From: Streptosporangium amethystogenes
GTDB lineage: Bacteria; Actinomycetota; Actinomycetes; Streptosporangiales; Streptosporangiaceae
NCBI RefSeq assembly: GCF_000721075.1
Contig: NZ_JOEQ01000006.1
Coordinates: 62,001-126,000, forward strand
Direction of reading: 5' to 3'
Length of the DNA stretch: 64,000 nt
Shown: positions 48,909-59,977 of the stretch, piece after piece
How the letters are laid out: each line of letters opens with the position of its first letter
Position numbering within the stretch: the stretch's first letter is position 1
Program-made: the position numbers and the translations under genes
Notes under the pieces: generated by a model
Database searches by the model: none
What the model was told of the DNA's origin: nothing
What the model saw: only the letters and a program-made list of their open reading frames with translations

Positions 48909-50236
48909 TCACGTGAGCTTCCCGTCCAGAACCGTCGGCCTGCCGCGCAGGAAGGTCGCCACGACGCGGCCGGGCAGGGTAAGGCCCTGGTAGGGGGTGT
49001 TGCGGCTCTTTGAAGCGTAGCCCGCCGGGTCGACCGCGGCACGCACCGCCGGGTCGTAGAGGGTGAGGTTGGCCGGCGCGCCGACCTCGATCGGCTGCCC
49101 GTGTCCCCGAAGCCTGCCGATCCGGGCCGGAGCGCAGGACATACGCTCGGCCACACCGGCCCAGTCGAGCAGCCCCGTCTCCACCATCGCCTCCTGGACC
49201 ACCGCGAGCGCCGTCTCCAGGCCGATCATGCCCATGGCGGCGGCGGCCCACTCGGTCTCCTTGTCCTCGACCGGGTGCGGGGCGTGGTCGGTGGCCACGC
49301 AGTCGATCGTGCCGTCGGCCAGGGCCGCGCGCAGCGCCTCGACGTCGGCGCGGGTGCGCAGCGGCGGGTTCACCTTGTAGATCGGGTTGTAGGAGCCGAC
49401 CGGGGAGTCCTCGACGAGGTCGTCGGTCAGCAGCAGGTGGTGCGGGGTCACCTCGGCGGTGACGTCCCAGCCCTTGGACTTGGCCCAGCGGATGAGCTCC
49501 ACCGAGCCCGCCGTGGAGACGTGACAGATGTGCAGGCGCGAGCCGACGTGCGCGGCCAGCAGGCAGTCGCGGGAGATGATCGCCTCCTCGGCGACCGCGG
49601 GCCATCCGGTCAGGCCCAGCCTGCCGGAGACCGCGCCCTCGTTCATCTGCGCGCCCTCGGTCAGCCTCGGCTCCTGGGCGTGCTGGGCCACCACGCCGTC
49701 AAAGGCCTTGACGTACTCCAGCGCTCGGCGCATGAGCACCGCGTCGGAGACGCACCTGCCGTCGTCGGAGAAGACCCGGACCTGGGCCGCCGAGTCGGCC
49801 ATCGCGCCGAGTTCGGCCAGGTGCTCGCCGCCCAGGCCGACCGTGACGGCGCCGACGGGCTGCACGTCGCAGTAGCCCGCCTCCTGGCCCAGGCGCCAGA
49901 CCTGCTCGACGACGCCCGCGGTGTCGGCGACCGGGTCGGTGTTGGCCATGGCGTGCACGGCGGTGTAGCCGCCGAGGGCGGCGGCGCGGGTGCCCGTGGT
50001 GACGGTCTCCGCGTCCTCACGCCCCGGCTCGCGCAGGTGGGTGTGCAGGTCCACCAGACCGGGCAGGGCGATCAGCCCCTCGGCCTCGACGGTCTCGACG
50101 GTCTCGCCGCCGCTCAGCCCCTGGCCGATCTCCACCAGGAGACCGTCGCGGATCAGGATGTCGACGGGCTCTCCGCCGAGGATCCTGGCGCCCCTGATGA
50201 CGATGCCGTCACGCGTGGTCCCGATGCGGTCGTTCA

Positions 50237-50237
<1 letters not shown>
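48909..50237 (-). CDS. pyrC: Dihydroorotase
   Basis: 442 residues from the ATG at 50237. The metal-binding motif DLHTHLREPGRED, the HICHVSTAGSVE segment and CVATDHAPHPVEDKE are those of class I dihydroorotases. It closes carbamoyl-aspartate to dihydroorotate. The start and the pyrB stop share one base (TGATG). The open frame extends to 50570 within pyrB but is not coding there. 148 bases separate it from carA. Confidence 0.95.
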
Positions 50238-51927
<1,690 letters not shown>

Positions 51928-52023
51928 TTAGATCCGTACCAACGCGAGGTATGGCGAGCGCGCCCACGGAGTCCGGGGCGCCGCCCTCCCGACTCTCTCG
52001 TCACCAGCCGCGAAGGAAGAGAA

Positions 52024-53268
52024 ATGGCCTTTCACGTCGACTCCGAAGTCGGCCGGCTCCACCAGGTCCTGCTTCATCGACCCGAGCTCGCCCTGAAACG
52101 GCTCACGCCCTCGAACAAGGACGACTTCCTCTTCGACGACGTGCTGTGGGTGCAGCGCGCCGTGGAGGAGCACGAGGAGTGGCAGAGGCTCCTGGTCGAC
52201 CAGGGGGTCACCGTTCACATGCTCTCCGACCTGCTCTACGAGACCGTCGAGATCCCCCAGGCGCGCAAGCACATCCTGGACGGCATCGCCGACGAACGCT
52301 ACTTCGGCCCGATGGCCGTCGACGCCGTCCGCAACGCGCTGGACTCGATGGACTCCACGATGCTTCAGCGCTATCTCACCGGCGGCATCACCAAGCGCGA
52401 ACTGGTGGACATGGGCACCGATCCCAAAAGCCTCGCCTTCCACACGCTCAGGCCGGACGACTTCGTCCTGCCCCCGCTGCCCAACCACCTGTTCACCCGC
52501 GACACCTCCTGCTGGATCTACGACGGCGTCTCGATCAACGCGATGAGAAAGAAGGCCCGCCGCCGCGAGACGGTCAACATGGAGGCGATCTACCGCTACC
52601 ACCCCGCCTTCGCCCCCGGCTACGACCGGCCCGAGGAGGGCGGCTACCACGTCTGGATGCCCGGCATCCCCGCGGCTCCGGCCACCATCGAGGGCGGCGA
52701 CGTGCTCGTCATCGGCCGGGGTGCGGTGCTGGTGGGGATCAGCGAGCGCACCCAGCCACAGGCTGTCGAGATGCTCGCGCGGAGCCTGTTCGCGAAGGGC
52801 GCCGCGACGAGGATCGTCGCGCTGGACATGCCGAAGGCGCGGGCCTTCATGCATCTGGACACGGTCATGACCAACGTGGACGTCGGGGTGTTCACCAAGT
52901 TCGCGGGGCTGGGCATGTTGCCCTCCTACACCGTCGAGCCCGGCGACAACGAGAAGGAACTCAAGATCACCGATCATCCTCCCGAGGACATGCACAGAGC
53001 CATCGCGCGGGCGATCGGCCTGGACGACATCAAGGTCCTCAGCGCGACACAGGACGTGTACGCCTCCGAACGGGAGCAGTGGGACGACGGCTGCAACGTG
53101 CTGGCCCTGCGACCCGGCGTGGTCGTGGCCTACGAGCGCAACACCACCACCAACAACCATCTGCGCCGCAACGGGATCGAGGTCATCACGATCCGGGGCA
53201 GCGAGCTCGGCAGGGGCAGGGGCGGCCCGCGCTGCATGAGCTGCCCGCTGGAACGCGACGGCATCTGA
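52024..53268 (+). CDS. arcA: Arginine deiminase
   Basis: 415 residues from the ATG at 52024 behind GAAGGAAGAG. The motifs [24 protein letters not shown] and the catalytic Cys loop [12 protein letters not shown] are all present. It converts arginine to citrulline and ammonia. The arcB and arcC genes of the usual pathway are not adjacent; carbamoyl-phosphate and citrulline metabolism links it only loosely to the divergent pyr operon. Starts upstream at 51886 lie across the dyad and are unlikely. Confidence 0.95.
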   Translation: MAFHVDSEVGRLHQVLLHRPELALKRLTPSNKDDFLFDDVLWVQRAVEEHEEWQRLLVDQGVTVHMLSDLLYETVEIPQARKHILDGIADERYFGPMAVDAVRNALDSMDSTMLQRYLTGGITKRELVDMGTDPKSLAFHTLRPDDFVLPPLPNHLFTRDTSCWIYDGVSINAMRKKARRRETVNMEAIYRYHPAFAPGYDRPEEGGYHVWMPGIPAAPATIEGGDVLVIGRGAVLVGISERTQPQAVEMLARSLFAKGAATRIVALDMPKARAFMHLDTVMTNVDVGVFTKFAGLGMLPSYTVEPGDNEKELKITDHPPEDMHRAIARAIGLDDIKVLSATQDVYASEREQWDDGCNVLALRPGVVVAYERNTTTNNHLRRNGIEVITIRGSELGRGRGGPRCMSCPLERDGI

Positions 53269-53525
53269 GCCCTCCCGGAGGCCGGGCGGATCGCCACCAC
53301 GAGAGGCACGGCCGTGGGGAGGAACCCGGCTCATCCGCGTCCCAACCGGAGCGTCGGCCGAGACCGGCGGCGGACCGTGGGGACGGCACCGGCGAGCCCT
53401 GAGCGGCATGTGGGCACACCGTCGATCCACACCGTCCGGACGGACGGAATCGTCGCACCGGGTATTCCTCCCGACCGCCTTGTCAAAGATCATACGCTTG
53501 TCGCCGCGCCCCGAAGATGATGTTG

Positions 53526-53587
53526 CCCGAAACCTCCAGAAGAAGCCAGAATCCTACGAAAATCCCGTAAAAACTGGAGGTTTCGGG
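53526..53587. repeat. Perfect 14-base inverted repeat with 34-base loop
   Basis: The arms CCCGAAACCTCCAG (53526-53539) and CTGGAGGTTTCGGG (53574-53587) are exact complements. It is 258 bases after the arcA stop, which is far for a simple terminator. The loop is A-rich. It could be a late terminator, a structured small RNA, or the end pair of a vanished element. Confidence 0.7.
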
Positions 53588-53723
53588 ATGTGCGGTAGGA
53601 CAACTACCGCGTTTGAGGCGGACCACATCGGACCGGATTCGACATCTTTTTTCCAATCAGCTTGACCTTAGGCGCCCACAGCTTTACCGTCACTGTCCGT
53701 AACCACACCTCGTGGCGTTATCG

Positions 53724-53748
53724 GGTGAACCCCGACGCACCGGTCACC
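53724..53748 (+). promoter_or_regulatory. Candidate BldD site upstream of bldD
   Basis: GGTGA (53724-53728) and TCACC (53744-53748) are inverted 5-base arms 15 bases apart, about 100 bases before bldD. BldD of Streptomyces represses its own gene through AGTGA-(n)-TCACC sites of variable spacing. The match is short, so this is tentative. Confidence 0.35.
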
Positions 53749-53849
53749 GAAGACGCCTACCCCGGGCGCCAACCCGGTGACCGGGGCATAAGTTGCGAGG
53801 TAGCACAATCAAGTTGAGAGCAGTACATACAGAGCCGGGGGGCCACACC

Positions 53850-54344
53850 ATGCCGTCTGAGTACGCCAAGTCGCTGGGTGCACGACTCCGCGCCATTCGC
53901 ACCCAGCAGGGCCTGTCCCTGCACGGAGTCGAAGAGAAGTCCCGCGGGCGCTGGAAGGCGGTCGTCGTGGGCTCCTATGAGCGTGGCGACCGTGCCGTCA
54001 CCGTGCAGAAGCTTGCCGAACTGGCTGATTTCTACGGGGTGCCGGTCTCGGAGTTGCTGCCTGGAGGGGCTGCCCCCAGCCCGCTGGGCCCGACACCGAA
54101 ACTTGTGATCGATCTTGAGCGCCTTGCCCAACTCCCCAAGGAGAAGGCCGGCGCGCTTGCCCGTTACGCGGCCACCATCCAGAGCCAGCGTGGCGACTAC
54201 AACGGCAAGGTGCTGTCCATCCGCCAGGAGGACCTCCGCTCCCTTGCCGTGATCTATGACAAGTCCCCCAGCGAGCTCACCGAGGAGCTCATCGGCTGGG
54301 GCGTCCTGGACCCCGAGGCACGCCGCGCCGTCGAGTCCTTCTGA
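53850..54344 (+). CDS. bldD: Developmental master regulator BldD
   Basis: 164 residues from the ATG at 53850. The N-terminal helix-turn-helix domain begins PSEYAKSLGARLRAIRTQQG and includes VVVGSYERGDRAVTVQKLAE. The C-terminal domain carries the c-di-GMP signature RGD-x8-RQED (in QSQRGDYNGKVLSIRQEDL). With c-di-GMP bound, BldD dimers repress sporulation genes during vegetative growth. The sequence is close to the Streptomyces protein, and the location downstream of the pyr operon matches too. A near-perfect hairpin follows the stop. Confidence 0.97.
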   Translation: MPSEYAKSLGARLRAIRTQQGLSLHGVEEKSRGRWKAVVVGSYERGDRAVTVQKLAELADFYGVPVSELLPGGAAPSPLGPTPKLVIDLERLAQLPKEKAGALARYAATIQSQRGDYNGKVLSIRQEDLRSLAVIYDKSPSELTEELIGWGVLDPEARRAVESF

Positions 54345-54358
54345 CCGTCTGACCGGTC

Positions 54359-54386
54359 GTGGGTGCGCCGGAACCGGCGTGCCCAC
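54359..54386 (+). terminator. bldD terminator hairpin
   Basis: The arms 54359-54371 and 54374-54386 pair over 13 bases, with a G-T wobble pair and an adjacent mismatch at most, around AA. The hairpin starts 14 bases after the bldD stop. Confidence 0.65.
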
Positions 54387-54493
54387 CCCGCCCCAAAATC
54401 TTGCTCTCAGCAGAACGTCAGCCGCATTCCGCCCCGGCCCACGGCCACTGTGGTAGGAAAAGGCAAACATTCGATCGGCGAGATACGGTGGAC

Positions 54494-55693
54494 ATGACTT
54501 CGGGAGATGATCGGCTCGATCACTCTCGACCGCGCTCAAAAAGCCGTCTCCACTCGGTCATGGTGTCGCTGGGATCGACCAAGACGCGCACCTTCCTGCG
54601 GTTGCTGGCATCGATCGGCACCACCGGGACTCAGGACACCCTGAAGCTGCTGCCCTTCGTCGTCATGGCCGTGGTGGCCGTGATCGACTTCGGCTCGGGC
54701 CCCACGTCCGGCCTCCTCCCGCTGCTCGCCCTCGGCCCGGCCTTCGCCAGTGTGGCCTGCGGCCTGGCCCGCACCACCGTGATCGGCGTCGTCGCCCTGG
54801 TGCTGTGCGTCGCGCTCGGCCTCTACAACGACATCCTCTGGACGCCGCGTACCAACATCACCATGTTCGCCATCCTCGGCGTCACCGTGGCCAGCGTGCT
54901 GGCCAGCGCCGGGCGGCTGCGCCACGAGCGCCAGCTCGCCGACGTGCGCTCGGTGGCCGAGGCCGCCCAGCGGGTGCTGCTGCGCCCGGTGCCCCGCCGC
55001 GCCGGTCCCGGCATAGGCGTGGCCGTCTCGTACACCTCCGCCACGGCCGAGGCCAGGATCGGCGGTGACCTGTACGAGGTCGTCACCACTCCGCACGGGG
55101 TCCGGATCATCGTGGGAGACGTGCAGGGCAAGGGCCTGGAGGCCGTGGAGACCGCGGCCGTGGTGCTCGGCGCCTTCCGTGAGGCGGCCCACGACGAGAA
55201 GAGGCTCCAGGGCGTCGTGGCACGGCTGGAGAAGGCACTGACCCGCGAGTTGTCCGGCGAGCAGTTCGTGACCGCCGTACTGGCCGAGATCCGTGGCGGT
55301 TCCACCATCGCCGTCATCAACTGCGGCCACCCCCCGCCCATGGTGCTGGACGCCGAGGGCACGATCTGGTTCGCCGACCCGCCGGATGAGGCCCTGCCGC
55401 TGGGTATGAGCGCGCTACAGGCCAGCAAGCCGCAGCCGCACCACATCCCTTTCGAGCCGGGAGACCAGGTCCTCTTCTACACCGACGGGGTCATCGAGGC
55501 GCGCAACGGGTTCGGCGAGTTCTACCCGCTGCCGGAGCGGGCGCACCTGCTGGACGGTGAGGACGACCCTCAGGGGTCGCTGGACGCGCTGCGCGCGGAC
55601 CTGCTCCAACACGTGGGCAGACCGCTGGGCGACGACGCCGCCATGCTCCTGCTGCGCCACCGCGCCGTCCAGGAGAACTCCTCCGCGGCGTAG
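54494..55693 (+). CDS. Membrane-anchored PP2C/SpoIIE-type serine phosphatase
   Basis: 399 residues from the ATG at 54494; a GTG at 54488 is equally possible. Three hydrophobic helices lie at about 50-135. The SpoIIE phosphatase domain follows, with ARIGGDLYEV, IIVGDVQGKGLEA, AVINCGHPPPMV, VLFYTDGVIEARN and a terminal LGDDAAMLLL. The metal-binding Asp residues are conserved. Such phosphatases usually act on anti-anti-sigma proteins. It is downstream of bldD but separated by a terminator. Confidence 0.88.
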   Translation: MTSGDDRLDHSRPRSKSRLHSVMVSLGSTKTRTFLRLLASIGTTGTQDTLKLLPFVVMAVVAVIDFGSGPTSGLLPLLALGPAFASVACGLARTTVIGVVALVLCVALGLYNDILWTPRTNITMFAILGVTVASVLASAGRLRHERQLADVRSVAEAAQRVLLRPVPRRAGPGIGVAVSYTSATAEARIGGDLYEVVTTPHGVRIIVGDVQGKGLEAVETAAVVLGAFREAAHDEKRLQGVVARLEKALTRELSGEQFVTAVLAEIRGGSTIAVINCGHPPPMVLDAEGTIWFADPPDEALPLGMSALQASKPQPHHIPFEPGDQVLFYTDGVIEARNGFGEFYPLPERAHLLDGEDDPQGSLDALRADLLQHVGRPLGDDAAMLLLRHRAVQENSSAA

Positions 55694-55778
55694 GCCGCCT
55701 CGGGCCCCACCGCATCGTCGGCGGCCTCGCGACTCCGTCCGCCCCGCCCTCACCACGGCGAGATCCGCCGGAGAAGAC

Positions 55779-56225
55779 CTAACCCGCCAGGGGGACGTGG
55801 CCGGGGAGCACGGGTTGCGCCGGCACCCCGAGCAGGTTCTCGACCTCGACGACGAAGCGCTCCGCCTCGGAGATGAGCTCCTCGGCGTCTCGTGACGACA
55901 CCGTGCGGGTCAGCCCCGCCTCGGCGGCGGCCCGCTTGGCCGCGCTCGTCTCGAAGTAGGGCGCCCACTCGGCCAGCCGGGGCTCGGCCTCGGGGAGCAG
56001 CTCCCAGGCACTGCGCAGCCTGCGCCTGCGGCCCTGCATGGGACGGGGTCGCGCGGCCAGGACGGCGGCGGCCGCCCTGAGCGCCGCGAGGTGGGCCGCG
56101 ACATAACGAGCGGCGGAGGTCCGGGCGGCGGCGGCCTCTTCGAGGCAGTCACGCGCGTCTGTGAGGTGCGCCCGCACGGTGGGGGACAGTCGGGGCCCAC
56201 CGGAATCGCCGAGCCGAGGGGTCAT
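55779..56225 (-). CDS. SAV_6107-family HEPN domain protein
   Basis: 148 residues from the ATG at 56225. It is helical and Ala/Arg-rich: HLTDARDCLEEAAAARTSAARYVAAHLAALRAA, seen here as a long two-helix unit, then LRSAWELLPEAEPRLAEWAPYFE and SERDAEEL-type SSRDAEELISEAERFV. The family is a HEPN fold conserved in actinobacteria with no known activity. It converges on the phosphatase gene. The longer frame to 56465 is not coding. Confidence 0.8.
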   Translation of the reverse strand: MTPRLGDSGGPRLSPTVRAHLTDARDCLEEAAAARTSAARYVAAHLAALRAAAAVLAARPRPMQGRRRRLRSAWELLPEAEPRLAEWAPYFETSAAKRAAAEAGLTRTVSSRDAEELISEAERFVVEVENLLGVPAQPVLPGHVPLAG

Positions 56226-56511
56226 GTGCGTCAGCCTCCTTGGTCGCAAGCGGCTCCCGGCGTTTTCACCGGCGGTGTCAACATTCGCAGACCCCACCGA
56301 CAAATCCACCGGGTGGCCGGACGAGGAGCTTCCCCTCTCCCCGCCCGCCCCGACCTGGGCCCGATCGTCTCCTCCGACGACGTGGATCCGGCCGACCACC
56401 CTGGACACGGGCTGCGAGACCCGCATCATTACATCGAACATAAATTCGACCACTAATACTGTCAAGTGAAACGGCGAACAAAAGTTCGATCTTCCGATAT
56501 GACAGACATGA

Positions 56512-56549
56512 CGGAGGCCCCGGGAGATCTCCGTCTCCCGGGGCCTCCG
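56512..56549 (-). terminator. Terminator of the L,D-transpeptidase gene
   Basis: Perfect 16-base arms (56512-56527 and 56534-56549) surround a 6-base loop. It begins 46 bases after the leftward gene's stop. Confidence 0.8.
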
Positions 56550-56594
56550 CTCGCCGAGCGTCGATCCGCCCGCCGGTTCTCCCGCTTCGCCGCG

Positions 56595-57416
56595 CTACCG
56601 GGCGAACCTGCCCCGGACATGCACCGGCACCCCGGTGCCGAGCAGACCGGGAAGGACCTCCGCCACGTGCATCGGCAGCCGGACACAGCCGTGGGAGGCG
56701 GGTGCCAGCGGCACCGACAGCGCGCCGTGGAAGGCGATGCCACCGTTGAAGAAGATCGGGTTGTAGAGCTGGCCCAGGTAGGACTTGTGCCAGCCGTCCC
56801 TGCGCCAGGTGGTCTTGTAGTCGCCCGTCGGCGTGCGGGCGTCGCCGCAGAACCGCTGGGTCTTGCCCTCCCAGGTGGCCGTCTCGCAGTAGGCGATCCC
56901 ACTGCCCGAGGAGGTGTGGCTGATCAGCCGCACCGCGCCGTTGACGTAGAGGACCATCACCTGGGTGGCGAGGTTCACCTCCACCCGGGTCGGCTTACCC
57001 CCGGGGACGAGCACCTTCGGCGCCAGCGGACTCTCCAGGGCCTGCCAGGTCCTGCGCGCCACGGTGCTGGTCGGCGAGATGCCGTTGACCTTCTGGAAGG
57101 CCCAGATCGCGGTCAGGGTCGCACCGCCGTAGCGGCCGTCGATCCTGCCCGGCGCGTAGCCGAGCTCGGCCAGCCTCTCCTGGAGCGCCTTCACCGTGGC
57201 GCCCTTCGCGCCGAGCTTGAGCGTCTTGCCCGGTGCGACGAACCGGGACGCCTCGGTCCTCGTCGCGACGGCCGGCGCGGCCGAGACCGTGGCCTGGGCC
57301 TCGGCGACGCCCGCGGAAAGGGTGACGCCCACTGAAGAGAGGAGCACGGCCCCCGCCGTCATCAGCGCGGCCGCTCCCAGCCGCTGTCCAACCCCCACTT
57401 TCCACCAACTCCTCAT
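56595..57416 (-). CDS. L,D-transpeptidase with peptidoglycan-binding domain
   Basis: 273 residues. A Sec signal peptide of about 40 residues is followed by a PG_binding_1 domain (KLGAKGATVKALQERLAELG then YGGATLTAIWAFQKVNG). The YkuD catalytic domain closes with IAFHGALSVPLAPASHGCVR, containing the His and the nucleophile Cys. It makes 3-3 cross-links in the cell wall or attaches proteins to it, outside the membrane. It is a single gene, divergent from the YbaK gene. Confidence 0.92.
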   Translation of the reverse strand: MRSWWKVGVGQRLGAAALMTAGAVLLSSVGVTLSAGVAEAQATVSAAPAVATRTEASRFVAPGKTLKLGAKGATVKALQERLAELGYAPGRIDGRYGGATLTAIWAFQKVNGISPTSTVARRTWQALESPLAPKVLVPGGKPTRVEVNLATQVMVLYVNGAVRLISHTSSGSGIAYCETATWEGKTQRFCGDARTPTGDYKTTWRRDGWHKSYLGQLYNPIFFNGGIAFHGALSVPLAPASHGCVRLPMHVAEVLPGLLGTGVPVHVRGRFAR

Positions 57417-57517
57417 ATCACTATGTATTAGGTCAAGGGACCATAGCGCACGGGTTCTCCGTGCAAGTGACCGGTCATGAAGCGGAAATCAACGGTCAAC
57501 CTGTTTAGAGTGGTCAG

Positions 57518-57994
57518 GTGCCAGAAAAGTTGCATCCGAACGTTGAGAAAGTCGCCGCCGTGCTCAGTGAGCACGCCGTCCCCGGCGAGATCGTCACCTT
57601 CTCCGAGGCCACCCCGACCGCCGCCAGCGCCGCCGCGCAGCTCGGCTGCGAGGTCGGCGCCATCGCCAACAGCCTGATATTCGACGCCGACGGCGAGCCG
57701 CTCCTGGTTCTGACCAGCGGAGCCCACCGGGTCGACACCGACCTGATCGCCAGGACGGCCGGTGTGGCGAAGGTGAAGCGCGCCGACCCCGCCTTCGTGC
57801 GGGCGGCCACCGGCCAGGTCATCGGCGGTGTCGCCCCGGTCGGCCACCCCTCCCCGGTCAGGACGCTGGTCGACACCTGGCTGGGCAAGTACGACGTCGT
57901 CTGGGCCGCCGCCGGCCACCCGCACACCGTCTTCCCGACCTCCTTCGACGAACTCGTCCGCATCACCGGCGGAGTCCCCGTCGAGGTCGAATGA
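57518..57994 (+). CDS. YbaK/EbsC family aminoacyl-tRNA deacylase
   Basis: 158 residues from the GTG at 57518. Features are TPTAASAAAQLGCEVGAIANSL, the Lys in LIFDADGEPLLVLTSGAHRVD, and the closing GHPHTVFPTSFDELV. This is the YbaK fold, which clears mischarged tRNA. A -10-like TAGAGT ends 6 bases before the GTG, so the mRNA may be leaderless. Confidence 0.88.
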   Translation: MPEKLHPNVEKVAAVLSEHAVPGEIVTFSEATPTAASAAAQLGCEVGAIANSLIFDADGEPLLVLTSGAHRVDTDLIARTAGVAKVKRADPAFVRAATGQVIGGVAPVGHPSPVRTLVDTWLGKYDVVWAAAGHPHTVFPTSFDELVRITGGVPVEVE

Positions 57995-58064
57995 CCGCGA
58001 TCCGGCGGTGAGCACGGCACGGCGCTTTCGGCACCGGCGATGACCCGCGTCATGTCCTCCCTGC

Positions 58065-58070
58065 TAGGGT
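58065..58070 (+). promoter_or_regulatory. -10 box of a leaderless promoter
   Basis: TAGGGT at 58065-58070 is followed 7 bases later by the GTG of the acetyltransferase gene. A TGACCC 18 bases upstream (58041-58046) can act as the -35. Transcription would start at or next to the GTG, with no room for a ribosome-binding site. Confidence 0.5.
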
Positions 58071-58077
58071 GCGACGC

Positions 58078-58626
58078 GTGATCGGACTGCGACGGATCGG
58101 CCCCGACGAGTTCACGCTCCGGTTGGACGCGGTCCTTGACGTCTACACCAAGGCGATGAACCCGCCCGCCGACCAGATCGCCGGCCGCAAGGCGATCATG
58201 GGAAACCACGCCACCAACCCCGCCTTCACCTGCCTGTTCGCCGAGCTCTCCGACGGCACCCCGGTGGGCATCGCCTACGGTTTCCACGGGGTTTCCGGCC
58301 AGTGGTGGCACGACGTGGTCCGGCGGGCCCTCGCCGAGAAGCACGGCGAGGGCAGCGCCCGCGGCTGGCTGGGCGACGCGCTGGAGCTCGCCGAGATCCA
58401 TGTCCGCCCCGACTACCAGGGCAAGGGCATCGGACGGTCGATGATCATGGGAATATGCGCGGGCCGCCTGGAGCGCACCGCCGTACTGTCCACCCGCGAC
58501 CGGCCCACCGCGGCCCGGCACCTTTACCGGAGCCTCGGTTTCGCGGACCTGCTCACGCAGTTCGTCTTCCCTGGCGGGCACGAGCGCTATGCGATCCTCG
58601 GGGCGGTCCTTCCGCTGGACGGCTGA
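58078..58626 (+). CDS. GNAT family N-acetyltransferase
   Basis: 182 residues from the GTG at 58078; another GTG at 58069 is in frame but lies within the -10 box region. The acetyl-CoA loop HVRPDYQGKGIGRSMIMG is motif A; LSTRDRPTAARHLYRSLGF is motif B. The substrate is unknown. It converges on metF with 24 bases between. Confidence 0.85.
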   Translation: MIGLRRIGPDEFTLRLDAVLDVYTKAMNPPADQIAGRKAIMGNHATNPAFTCLFAELSDGTPVGIAYGFHGVSGQWWHDVVRRALAEKHGEGSARGWLGDALELAEIHVRPDYQGKGIGRSMIMGICAGRLERTAVLSTRDRPTAARHLYRSLGFADLLTQFVFPGGHERYAILGAVLPLDG

Positions 58627-58650
58627 GTCGTCCGGCGGGAGACTTCCCGA

Positions 58651-59583
58651 TCAGCCCCCCAGTGAAGGAGCCTTCGGCGTGTGGTCAAGCGCCTGGAAGA
58701 CCTCGCGGGTCGCGCTGGAGCGGTTGAAGGTGATGAAGTGGATGCCGGGCGCGCCCTCGTCCAGCAGGGTCTGGCAGAGTTCGGCGGCGAGCTCGATGCC
58801 CAGGCTGCGCACGGCGGCCGGGTCGTCGGCGACGGCCGCGAACCTCTCGGCCACCTCGGGCGGGAACGGCGCTCCGGAGAGCTGCTCCGACCTGGCGATG
58901 GTGCTCATCTGCGTGACGGGCATGATGCCCGGGATGATCGGCGTGTCACAGCCGCTGGCCGCCACCCGGTCACGGAGCCGCAGGTAGTCGTCCGCGCGGA
59001 AGAACATCTGGGTGATCGCGTAGTCGGCGCCCGCCCGGCACTTGCGTACGAAGTACTCGGTGTCGGACTCGATCGAGCGCGACCTGGGGTGCTTGTAGGG
59101 GAAGGCGGCCACGCCCACGCAGAAGTCACCGGACTGGCGGATGAGCCTGACCAGCTCCTCGGCGTACAGGACGCCCTCGGGATGGCGCACCCACTCGCCC
59201 GTCACGTCGCCCGGCGGGTCGCCCCGCACCGCCAGGATGTTGCGAACGCCCGCCCCGGCGAACCGGCCGACCAGGTGACGCAGCTCGCGGATGGAGTGGT
59301 TGACGGCCGTGAAGTGGGCGACCGGGGTCAGTGTGGTCTCGTGGGCGATCCGCTCGACGATGTCGACGGTGCGGTCACGGGTGCTGCCTCCGGCACCGTA
59401 GGTGACGGAGACGAAGGTGGGTTGCAGCGCCTCCAGCTCGCGGACGGCACGCCAGAGCTGGCGCTCTCCCTCATCGGTCTTCGGGGGGGAGAACTCGAAG
59501 GAGAACGAGTGGGCACCGGCGGCGAGGAGTTCGCGGACGGTGGCGACACGATCTGGAAGAACGGACGGGCGACCCAGAGCCAT
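58651..59583 (-). CDS. metF: 5,10-methylenetetrahydrofolate reductase
   Basis: 310 residues. The FAD-barrel features are [43 protein letters not shown] and [16 protein letters not shown], with [11 protein letters not shown] after them. It makes 5-methyltetrahydrofolate for methionine synthesis. In Streptomyces metF is next to a polyprenyl synthase gene, as here. Confidence 0.96.
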   Translation of the reverse strand: MALGRPSVLPDRVATVRELLAAGAHSFSFEFSPPKTDEGERQLWRAVRELEALQPTFVSVTYGAGGSTRDRTVDIVERIAHETTLTPVAHFTAVNHSIRELRHLVGRFAGAGVRNILAVRGDPPGDVTGEWVRHPEGVLYAEELVRLIRQSGDFCVGVAAFPYKHPRSRSIESDTEYFVRKCRAGADYAITQMFFRADDYLRLRDRVAASGCDTPIIPGIMPVTQMSTIARSEQLSGAPFPPEVAERFAAVADDPAAVRSLGIELAAELCQTLLDEGAPGIHFITFNRSSATREVFQALDHTPKAPSLGG

Positions 59584-59974
59584 GGGGCAAGGATAGCGAC
59601 CCGGTCGCTCGGATGCCCGAGCAGATCACGGAGCGATCTTCACGCGGAACAACCGTTCTTCTAGATCAGAATATCCCCTTAGACCGTTAATCTCATTACT
59701 TGACCTCCTCCCGGCACCGAAGCCCGAGGGTCCCAACTTTCATAGATTGGGTTTCCTGCCTCATGACCAGTCGCACGAAACCCGGAGGTGTCGTGTCGCG
59801 CACCGGCCCCATAACCGTTCCGCCTCTCCACCGCCCCGGCGGGCAGGCTCGTGCCGGCCATGCGTACGGTGGTCGGGGTGTCATCACCGCCGGACACGGT
59901 GCCAGGGCGTGCGGCACCGTACCGCGTTTTCTCCCCAGAGCTGAAGCCCGGGGTCTCCATACCGGAGGTATTCG
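59584..59974. other. Region of decayed IS-type hairpins between metF and a polyprenyl synthase gene
   Basis: No gene is supported. It contains two IS200/IS605-like hairpin remnants (next entries). The A/T-rich 59640-59700 part probably holds divergent promoters. Confidence 0.5.
59699..59780 (+). mobile_element. IS200/IS605-type end remnant, copy C
   Basis: TTGACCTCCTCCCGGC-ACCGAA-GCCCGAGGG is followed by ATTGGGTTTCCTGCCTCATG. The TTGACCTCCTCC...GGG...GGGTTTCCTGC order is characteristic of sequences at ends of TnpB-associated IS605-group elements in actinobacteria. The stem is imperfect, so the element looks dead. Confidence 0.45.
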
Positions 59975-59977
59975 ATG
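59913..59977 (+). mobile_element. IS200/IS605-type end remnant, copy B
   Basis: This is homologous to copy A at 18245-18315. The stem CCCCAGAGC-TGAA-GCCCGGGG (59933-59954 approximately) carries mismatches where A is perfect. Its right end supplies GGAGGT and the ATG of the polyprenyl synthase gene. Confidence 0.45.

Larger units (their letters stand above)
53269..53849. other. 580-base gap between arcA and bldD
   Basis: I see no supported gene in either strand. It contains the perfect 14-base inverted repeat at 53526-53587, an A/T-richer segment from 53590 to 53700, and the candidate BldD site before bldD. The bldD promoter must lie in the last 100 bases. Confidence 0.5.

Noticed and set aside
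48757..49605. PH-domain gene between carA and pyrC as in Streptomyces
   Set aside because: The frame found there is a shadow of pyrC; only 148 bases separate carA from pyrC, so the gene is absent.
53269..53849. tRNA or small protein gene in the arcA-bldD gap
   Set aside because: There is no cloverleaf with a TTCGANNC-type T arm, and no frame with GC-biased third positions.
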